A DNA stretch of 64,000 nucleotides. Origin: Proteiniphilum saccharofermentans. Its GTDB lineage: Bacteria; Bacteroidota; Bacteroidia; Bacteroidales; Dysgonomonadaceae. The notes beneath the pieces were generated by a model, which saw only the letters and a list, made by a program, of their open reading frames with translations, was not told the DNA's origin and searched no databases. Below, piece by piece: positions 58,852-64,000 of this stretch. The position numbers and the translations under genes are program-made. Within the stretch, counting starts at the first letter, position 1, and each line of letters begins with the position of its first letter. The DNA lies in assembly GCF_900095135.1 (NCBI RefSeq), contig NZ_LT605205.1:3658001-3722000 (forward strand). The letters are read 5' to 3'.

Positions 58852-60525
58852 TTATTCATGAAAAAGAGACATATCCATGTTTTTTTCCTGCATTTTTCTT
58901 TTAAGTTGTGATTTTCTTGCCCGGATACTTTTCAGGCTGGTATTCATAAAAGTGGCCAATTGCCGGTTATCTGCGTTACAAGCCAATAACATGAGCAGCA
59001 TCTTTTCAGTGGCATTAAATACACCCTCTTCATCTCTCAAACGGGTATAGGCATAAAAAGTCTCGTCGTCAGTGGCAATGGTTTTAGTGATATCGCGCAA
59101 ATCAGTGTCGGTATTTTTCAATATCTTCTCCATCTCCTGGTATACTTTCGGATTTGAAGAGATATATCGCTGGGTAAGTGTCTCAAATTCCCCTTGTAGG
59201 AAGGCAAGCCTACCCGATATATGGCTATAGAGTTGCAGCAACCATTTGCGCTTGCTTGCCTCTTCTCTCAAAATTCTAGCCTGTAATTCCTGCTGCTCCA
59301 TCTTATATTCAGCCTGCATCAGCTTCAATTTAGTAGTTCTTCTTACTTTCCATGCGTACATCAGGATAAACACAAGCACAATCAGCAGGGTCAGTGCTCC
59401 GATAACTATAAGCAGGTTCTGTTGGCGAGCCTTAAGGACCTCATTTTCTGCTTCAGTCAGATCGTACTTTTTTTCCAGTTCCACTATACGGGTATCTAAA
59501 CGGTCACTAATCGATTGATTATGTAAATCGAAAGCTTTTCTCAAGTATTCGTTAGACAATGCATAATTACCCTGTTTTTCGGCAATATTGGCCACATTTT
59601 GATAATAAAGGTAGTTCTGCCTGTATGTCGTATCATCTATAAATTCAATCGCCATCTGGGCATACAACATGGCACTATCCAACTGTTCAAGTCCTACATA
59701 TCGATCTGAAATAATATAATATAACCTTGATAATTCGATATTTTCTTTTTGATTGTATGTAATTTGGAGTAATTTCTTCTCTCTCTCCAGTGCTTTCTCC
59801 GGTTCGTTTATCACATCAAAATAGACAGATTGTGCATTGATGATAAAGTAATCTTTTCCGGGTAACCGGTTGTAAAAAGTGGAGAGAGTATCCAGATATA
59901 GTTTACCCTCATCCAGTTTCTCCTGTACCATTTTGTTCCAGTAGAGCGCCAGGTAGGTATCGAACAGGTGGATGGAATCCCCCTCTAACCGGGCATAGTT
60001 GAGTGCCTGGCGGAAATATTCATCTGTTGATGTATAACTTCGATTATTATAGTGAATATCTCCAAGAAAATAGTTTATAAGATAACCCAATGAGGGATTA
60101 GGAGTAGGCATTAAGGAGAAGAGCCTGCCTGCCTCCCTAAGAGGCTCATACACGGTACTATCCCTCACTCCCAATCGGGTACGGACAATACCCTGATAAG
60201 CCAGGGCACGGATATAGTTACTATTTTTAGGATCATAAATACGATAATAGTCTGTGACAGAATTGATCAGGGAATCACTGGTAAAATTGACATAGGTTTT
60301 ATCATCAGAGATCACCTTTAACAGGCCATAATACTCCCTGTTGGGACGATCCAGATCGTCAGGATCCAACTGCTGAAGGCTATCCGACACAAGTTGCGGC
60401 ATAGCGTCGATCATACTATCCCATTGCGATAAGCGTTGATATACATGCTCATCAGCCTTGTCGTTACATGAATTATATATAACAAGACAAACCAGTGACA
60501 GTAAAAAAAAGAATAAGCGCCGCAT
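58852..60525 (-). CDS. Membrane-bound TPR protein with C-terminal helix-turn-helix
   Basis: 557 residues. The N-terminal lipoprotein-type signal is RLFFFLLSLVCLVIYNSC. Tetratricopeptide-like repeats run to about residue 350 (YFLGDIHYNNRSYTSTDEYFRQALNYARLEGD, AMLYAQMAIEFIDDTTYRQNYLYYQNVANIAEKQGNYALSNEYLRKAFDLHN, in part). A coiled coil, one transmembrane helix (LLIVIGALTLLIVLVFILMYAW, about 375-396), a second coiled coil and a C-terminal LuxR-like helix-turn-helix (EKMLLMLLACNADNRQLATFMNTSLKSIRARKSQLKRKM) follow. It looks like a one-component membrane regulator. It is adjacent to the AraC duplicates and just left of the IS element. Confidence 0.8.
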   Translation of the reverse strand: MRRLFFFLLSLVCLVIYNSCNDKADEHVYQRLSQWDSMIDAMPQLVSDSLQQLDPDDLDRPNREYYGLLKVISDDKTYVNFTSDSLINSVTDYYRIYDPKNSNYIRALAYQGIVRTRLGVRDSTVYEPLREAGRLFSLMPTPNPSLGYLINYFLGDIHYNNRSYTSTDEYFRQALNYARLEGDSIHLFDTYLALYWNKMVQEKLDEGKLYLDTLSTFYNRLPGKDYFIINAQSVYFDVINEPEKALEREKKLLQITYNQKENIELSRLYYIISDRYVGLEQLDSAMLYAQMAIEFIDDTTYRQNYLYYQNVANIAEKQGNYALSNEYLRKAFDLHNQSISDRLDTRIVELEKKYDLTEAENEVLKARQQNLLIVIGALTLLIVLVFILMYAWKVRRTTKLKLMQAEYKMEQQELQARILREEASKRKWLLQLYSHISGRLAFLQGEFETLTQRYISSNPKVYQEMEKILKNTDTDLRDITKTIATDDETFYAYTRLRDEEGVFNATEKMLLMLLACNADNRQLATFMNTSLKSIRARKSQLKRKMQEKNMDMSLFHE

Positions 60526-60553
60526 TTGTTATAATCTCAAATGAAAAAGAGTA

Positions 60554-60561
60554 CAAATATA
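60554..60561 (-). promoter_or_regulatory. -7 element for the TPR/HTH regulator
   Basis: TATATTTG on the minus strand, 28 bases upstream of the ATG. The expected -33 position (about 60581-60584) falls at the edge of the direct repeat that borders the IS element. Confidence 0.45.
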
Positions 60562-60583
60562 GTATTTTTTTTCTGCGATGTCC

Positions 60584-60598
60584 GAATTTTACAATTTT
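60584..60598. repeat. Left flanking direct repeat of the IS element
   Basis: GAATTTTACAATTTT, identical to 62082-62096, lying directly outside the left terminal inverted repeat. IS3-family duplications are usually 3-5 bases, so a 14-15 base repeat is unusual. Confidence 0.6.
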
Positions 60599-60655
60599 AT
60601 ATTAGCCCTCAAAAAAACCGAGCAGTAAAAAATAAAAGTTATTTTTACAACTGCT

Positions 60656-60937
60656 ATGGAAAAGAGGAAGAATTTTACATCGAAAATCAAGGCTGAAATA
60701 GTTTTATCCTTGTTGCGTGGAGAGGATCCGGAGCTGCTTAGCCGTGAATACGGAGTTACTCTGGCTGATATCAACCTTTGGCGGGATCAATTTATCGAGA
60801 GTGGTACCGACGGGTTCAAGCGTAAACCCGACGATTCGAGGCTGGGTGCTGCCGAGCGTAAGATCGGGCAACTGCAGATGGAGCTCGAACTCACAAAAAA
60901 AAAGAACGAATTGGCAGCAAAACTAAAAAGGAAATAA
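60656..60937 (+). CDS. IS3 transposase OrfA (helix-turn-helix)
   Basis: 93 residues. FTSKIKAEIVLSLLRGEDPELLSREYGVTLADINLWRDQFIESG is the IS3 OrfA helix-turn-helix, followed by a leucine-zipper-like helix (AERKIGQLQMELELTKKKNELAAKL). It binds the terminal repeats. It ends at 60937, two codons before the OrfB ATG. The run of nine A at 60895-60903 lies in its last part. Confidence 0.9.
   Translation: MEKRKNFTSKIKAEIVLSLLRGEDPELLSREYGVTLADINLWRDQFIESGTDGFKRKPDDSRLGAAERKIGQLQMELELTKKKNELAAKLKRK
60895..60903 (+). other. Slippery A9 site for programmed -1 frameshifting
   Basis: Nine consecutive A. OrfB is in the -1 frame relative to OrfA, and I read that frame as open from here to the OrfB ATG with no stop codon. 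A slip would therefore produce an OrfAB fusion (KKERIGSKTKKEIISM joining the OrfB start), as is usual in IS3. Confidence 0.7.
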
Positions 60938-60942
60938 TCTCC

Positions 60943-61992
60943 ATGCTGATAGAGGAACATTATCCATTAACCGGGAAACCATATCCGAAGCGTTTGATAT
61001 TCAAGGTAGTCGGCTACAGCAGCAGCACCTGGTATGAAAACCCTACTCCCAAAACAGGGAAACGGGGCAGAAAACCCAAGCATAGCGATGAAGAGGTTTT
61101 ACAGGAGATTAAGGAAGAAATTAAGAAGAGTACATTCAACGCTGAAGGTTATCTGAAAGTGAAAAACCGCATGGGTAAAAGGAAGATAAACGCTCTGGTA
61201 GCCGGCAAGGCACGTGTGAACCGCATCATGCGGGAAAACAACCTGCTGAGCCCCTACAGAAGGCCCGGGGAGACGAATAAGCGCGAACATGATGGTACTA
61301 TAATCACGGATGCACCCAATGTCATGTGGGCCACTGATGGGAAGAAGTTCTGGATTGATGGGTCAGGTTGGCATTGGTTCTTTGGTGTGATCGATCACTT
61401 TAACGATGAGATTATCTCATGGCATATTGCAAGGAAAGGCAACCGTTTTGCCGCCATGGAGCCTGTTAGGGCCGCTGTACGGAAGACTTTCGGTTCGGTA
61501 GGTAAGGATGTGTGTAAAGGAATGAAGTTGCAATTAAGAAGCGACCATGGCTCGCAGTATGACTCTGCTGATTTTATGAATGAAATGAAATTCCTGGGAT
61601 TGGAGATGTCCAAAGCGTTTGTACGGTCACCGCAATGCAACGGGATAATAGAGCGGTTTCACCGCACCCTGGAAGAACAGGTGTTGCAAACAGAAACATT
61701 TTCTTCTTTTGAGGAAGCTTATAACAGTATTAATCAATTTATTAATGATTACAACACGGATTGGATACTTCATAGACTGGAATACTGTTCACCTGTAGAA
61801 TACAGGGAAAAGTACGCTGAAAACCAGCGAAAAGAAAATGATGACATACCATCGGGCAATAAGGATCCTGAGGTTCAGCTTGTCCTCATTTCAAGTGGCT
61901 CAATGCCACGAAGAAATGAAATAGCTCTTCAGGCAATGGTAAAAGGGGCAATTACTTACAGTAACACCCCTTCTATAAATCCTTCGGTATAA
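60943..61992 (+). CDS. IS3 transposase OrfB (DDE integrase)
   Basis: 349 residues. An HTH_21-like region (KRLIFKVVGYSSSTWYEN, VNRIMRENNLLSPYRRP) is followed by the rve DDE core: first Asp in NVMWATDGKKFWI, second Asp in LRSDHGSQYDSADFM, Glu in NGIIERFHRTLEEQ. The tail after SPVEYREKYAENQ (about 50 residues, DIPSGNKDPEVQLVLISSGS) is longer than typical IS3 OrfB. It performs strand transfer, probably as the OrfAB fusion. Confidence 0.92.
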   Translation: MLIEEHYPLTGKPYPKRLIFKVVGYSSSTWYENPTPKTGKRGRKPKHSDEEVLQEIKEEIKKSTFNAEGYLKVKNRMGKRKINALVAGKARVNRIMRENNLLSPYRRPGETNKREHDGTIITDAPNVMWATDGKKFWIDGSGWHWFFGVIDHFNDEIISWHIARKGNRFAAMEPVRAAVRKTFGSVGKDVCKGMKLQLRSDHGSQYDSADFMNEMKFLGLEMSKAFVRSPQCNGIIERFHRTLEEQVLQTETFSSFEEAYNSINQFINDYNTDWILHRLEYCSPVEYREKYAENQRKENDDIPSGNKDPEVQLVLISSGSMPRRNEIALQAMVKGAITYSNTPSINPSV

Positions 61993-62081
61993 TATATCAC
62001 CATCGGATCAGCTTGTCCGATACAAAAGTAATAAAAAAGATTAAATACAATTAATGTGCTCGGTTATTACGGGCTAATACA

Positions 62082-62096
62082 GAATTTTACAATTTT
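62082..62096. repeat. Right flanking direct repeat of the IS element
   Basis: GAATTTTACAATTTT, identical to 60584-60598. The inner word TTACAATTTTG (62087-62097) also begins the palindrome at 63950. Confidence 0.6.
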
Positions 62097-62132
62097 GAGT
62101 ACGCCCATTAACCGATATTATTATCCTAAATT

Positions 62133-62162
62133 CTGTCAATCAGTAAACTGTTATTACTTTTG
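62133..62162 (+). promoter_or_regulatory. Promoter of the MFS gene
   Basis: CTG (62133-62135), 19 bases, TACTTTTG (62155-62162, perfect TAnnTTTG). It implies a transcript start near 62169 and hence translation from the ATG at 62217. Confidence 0.65.
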
Positions 62163-62216
62163 TGCCGTTATAGCACTACCGTTTATTATATCAACGGTCT
62201 TTTAGCATTAAACAGG

Positions 62217-63428
62217 ATGAATAATAATTGGAAGAGAACCTTTGCAATAATCTGGGGTGGACAATTCTTCTCCATCTTGACCAGCAGCCTTGTTAATTTC
62301 GCCATCATTATATGGCTCAGCCTTGAAACAGGTTCAGCCGAAATGCTGGCATGGGCAGCTATTGCCGGCATATTACCTCAAACGTTGATTGGCCCTTTTA
62401 CCGGAGCATTGATAGACCGTTGGGATCGTAAACGGATCATGATGTTTGCCGACTCCTTTATCGCGTTGTGCACCTTGATACTGGCAATTCTTTTTTGGCA
62501 CGATATAGCACAGGTATGGCACATATTCGGTTTATTGGGATTGCGCTCGATAGGTTCGGCATTCCATATGCCGGCCATGCAGGCTTCAGTTCCATTACTT
62601 GCTCCGACAGACCAGCTAACCCGCATTGCGGGAGTGAACCAGATTATCGCCTCGGTCAGCCAGATTGCCGGGCCTGCTCTTGGGGCTATGCTGATAACGA
62701 TATGGGATATAGAATATGTGCTTCTGTTTGACGTAATCGGAGCGCTGCTGGCGGTCACATCACTTTTTTTCGTACATATACCCAATCCGGAAAAGGAAGA
62801 AGGTGTAGAAAGGGACATTCTCAAGGAGATGAAAGAGGGAGCCATGATCATACTCAGGAACCGGGGCTTAAGCCTTGTTTTTCTATATTCCATATTGGTA
62901 GTATTCTTTCTGGTTCCTATTAGCGTACTGTTTCCCCTGATGACGCTGGAATATTTCAAAGGGACAGAGTTCCAGGCCGGGATCATAGAAGCGATATGGA
63001 GTGTGGGCGCACTGGCGGGAGGCGCGATCATGGGAGCAAAGGTCTATAAGGTCAATCGCGTAGCTTTGGTCAACTGGATGTACCTTTTGTGCGGGCTCAC
63101 CTTTTTCTTGTCCGGAATCCTATCTCCCGACGGTTTTGTATGGTTTGCCGTACTGACTGCTGTCGGAGGTGTTTCGGGCGCCGTTTACAACTCGGCCTTC
63201 ACAGGTTTGGTACAGACCAAAATAGATCCGACAGCCCTTGGCAGGGTTTTCTCCATGTTTTTTACTATCAGCCTTATACCGGCAATGTTGGGGTTGATAG
63301 GGATCGGCTTCCTTGCCGACGGGTTAGGCCTCACCACATCTTTTATCCTGTCCGGCGCCATAATCATTGTTATAGGGGTCGCCGCTTTCCTCACTCCTCC
63401 CGCCATGCGGCTCGACCGGCAGGGATAA
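62217..63428 (+). CDS. MFS transporter (MFS_3/EntS-like exporter)
   Basis: 403 residues from MNNNWKRTFAIIWGGQFFSIL, which removes the extra 19 residues of the longer frame starting at 62160. About twelve transmembrane helices; loop 2-3 carries GPFTGALIDRWDRKRIMMFAD (the MFS motif A-like GxLxDRxGRK), and the PALGAMLITIWDIEYVLLFDVIGAL region lies in the fifth helix area. The family exports drugs, siderophores or macrolides; the substrate is unknown. No regulator gene is adjacent. It lies just right of the IS element. Confidence 0.88.
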   Translation: MNNNWKRTFAIIWGGQFFSILTSSLVNFAIIIWLSLETGSAEMLAWAAIAGILPQTLIGPFTGALIDRWDRKRIMMFADSFIALCTLILAILFWHDIAQVWHIFGLLGLRSIGSAFHMPAMQASVPLLAPTDQLTRIAGVNQIIASVSQIAGPALGAMLITIWDIEYVLLFDVIGALLAVTSLFFVHIPNPEKEEGVERDILKEMKEGAMIILRNRGLSLVFLYSILVVFFLVPISVLFPLMTLEYFKGTEFQAGIIEAIWSVGALAGGAIMGAKVYKVNRVALVNWMYLLCGLTFFLSGILSPDGFVWFAVLTAVGGVSGAVYNSAFTGLVQTKIDPTALGRVFSMFFTISLIPAMLGLIGIGFLADGLGLTTSFILSGAIIIVIGVAAFLTPPAMRLDRQG

Positions 63429-63530
63429 AAACGAGCATGGGTATCATTATACCCAAGAAGATTATAATCAATAAGTTTACCCCGGACTACCGGAGGTTCC
63501 ATACAATCTTAATGCTAAAAATGAATACTA

Positions 63531-63767
63531 TTGAAAGACCTTAAATATTGCGGATTCCTGTTTGAATCGCCTGTGTATCACGACTTAAAAGTGTATGCAA
63601 GGGCCAATGACGCCGAAGTATATCATCACAGAGACTCTGCGGGGTTAGAAATAGACGCGATAGTCCAGCAAAGTGGTGATGCTTGGGCTGCTTTTGAAGT
63701 AAAACAGGGCATTGGGATGCATGATGCGCCGGCTAAGCGATCAACGGGGTCCTTGTCGTCTCAATAA
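63531..63767 (+). pseudogene. C-terminal fragment of a DUF4143 ATPase gene
   Basis: The frame opens at a TTG and reads DLKYCGFLFESPVYHDLKVY, ARANDAEVYHHRDSAGLEID, AIVQQSGDAWAAFEVKQGIG. This is the C-terminal endonuclease-like part of AAA_14/DUF4143 ATPases (the GLEhDAIV and EVK residues are kept). The AAA ATPase half is missing and the end after MHDAPAK is frameshifted relative to the family. A deletion remnant, interesting because a promoter like those before such ATPases follows at 63950. Confidence 0.7.
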
Positions 63768-63949
63768 CATACATGTGGACTTTCGTTATCATATCGTGTA
63801 ATTCAATTCTGGAAATAGCTTCGTTCGATACGAAGGGATGATGCCATATCATCTTAGGGGATCGGGTCATTCGATCTTAGTGGAACAAAATTCACAACAG
63901 AGACGTATGGCAGGTTGACGTTATTATGTTTTAACCCCTGAAATATTCC

Positions 63950-63987
63950 TTACAATTTTGGAATTGAATTCCAAAATTGTAAATTTG
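63950..63987 (+). promoter_or_regulatory. Palindromic promoter/operator at the right edge
   Basis: TTACAATTTTGGAATT (63950-63965) is the exact inverse of AATTCCAAAATTGTAA (63967-63982) around a single G. Inside it TTTTG (63956-63960) and, 19 bases on, TAAATTTG (63980-63987) form a full promoter. A repressor binding the palindrome would cover both elements. Confidence 0.75.
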
Positions 63988-63991
63988 CAGC

Positions 63992-64000
63992 ATGATAGAA
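63992..64000 (+). CDS. Start of a gene leaving the window
   Basis: An ATG at 63992 (Met-Ile-Glu) lies right after the palindromic promoter, about where a very short leader would end. Only three codons are visible. The nearby DUF4143 fragment suggests, but does not show, a related ATPase. Confidence 0.4.

Larger units (their letters stand above)
60599..62081 (+). mobile_element. IS3-family insertion sequence
   Basis: About 1.48 kb. Terminal inverted repeats: left TATTAGCCC...CCGAGCA (from 60600) and, read inward from the right end at 62081, TGTATTAGCCC...CCGAGCA, differing by a two-base indel in the middle. It contains orfA and orfB in -1 phase with a run of nine A as slippery site. Flanks carry a 15-base direct repeat. 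Complete and apparently intact, so it may be recent and active. Confidence 0.85.

Noticed and set aside
63439-63454. GGGTAT/ATACCC hairpin after the MFS gene as a terminator
   Set aside because: Only six base pairs and no T-run.

Overview
The window reads as chromosome of a Bacteroidales bacterium (phylum Bacteroidota), most plausibly a Dysgonomonadaceae-type genus; the genus is an inference. The support is: promoters with the Bacteroidota pattern (-33 TTG or TTTG, 19-20 bases, -7 TAnnTTTG) in front of many genes; start codons that mostly lack a Shine-Dalgarno sequence; families largely confined to this phylum (DUF4301, DUF4835, DUF4954, DUF3244, a PorE-like OmpA lipoprotein, a GT3-type glycogen synthase); and the order rpsU - tyrosine recombinase - raiA - tRNAs - tuf - tRNA-Trp - secE - nusG - rplKAJL - rpoBC. 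There is no rRNA operon, CRISPR array or prophage.

Layout. 0-15.5 kb: mainly housekeeping and envelope genes. On the minus strand are a MarC-family protein, a glycosyltransferase, an OmpH/Skp-like protein, YccF, RidA, RlmB, RecN, a DUF4835 protein, a PorE-like lipoprotein and a DUF4301 protein. On the plus strand are PepD, an exo/endonuclease/phosphatase protein, TatA and TatC. A fragment of a peptide deformylase gene sits between the DUF4835 and PorE-like genes. 15.8-19 kb: dnaK and a secreted DUF1080 protein, with a possible antitoxin-gene remnant between them. 19.2-34.7 kb: the core translation/transcription block, opened by a roughly 350-base rpsU leader. 34.7-35.4 kb: a DUF6364/PIN toxin-antitoxin pair. 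35.4-56.9 kb: metabolism and DNA repair (ppk1, a phosphodiesterase, a LysE-type exporter, purL, a thioesterase, dprA, bcp, recA, DUF4954, cysE, mfd, glycogen synthase, glycogen phosphorylase). 56.9-64 kb: the accessory end. It holds a tandem duplication of a small AraC-type regulator with its promoter and terminator, a DUF3244 secreted protein, a membrane-bound TPR/helix-turn-helix regulator, a complete IS3-family element, an MFS exporter, a broken DUF4143 ATPase gene, and a palindromic promoter for a gene that leaves the window.

How it fits together. The 19.2-34.6 kb block couples ribosomal proteins, EF-Tu, elongation control (NusG), ribosome hibernation (RaiA) and RNA polymerase, with RNA hairpins at the gene junctions. 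Glycogen synthase and phosphorylase form a storage-glucan pair, and RecN, RecA, Mfd, DprA and the Xer-type recombinase supply DNA maintenance. The most unusual signals are RNA or DNA elements rather than proteins. A 20-base plus 10-base motif is shared, in the same order, by the leaders of rpsU and recA. A family of small TCCCGAT-type palindromes occupies intergenic sites. A purine-rich repeat has been absorbed in frame into the PorE-like gene. A perfect 33-base palindrome spans a promoter at the right edge.
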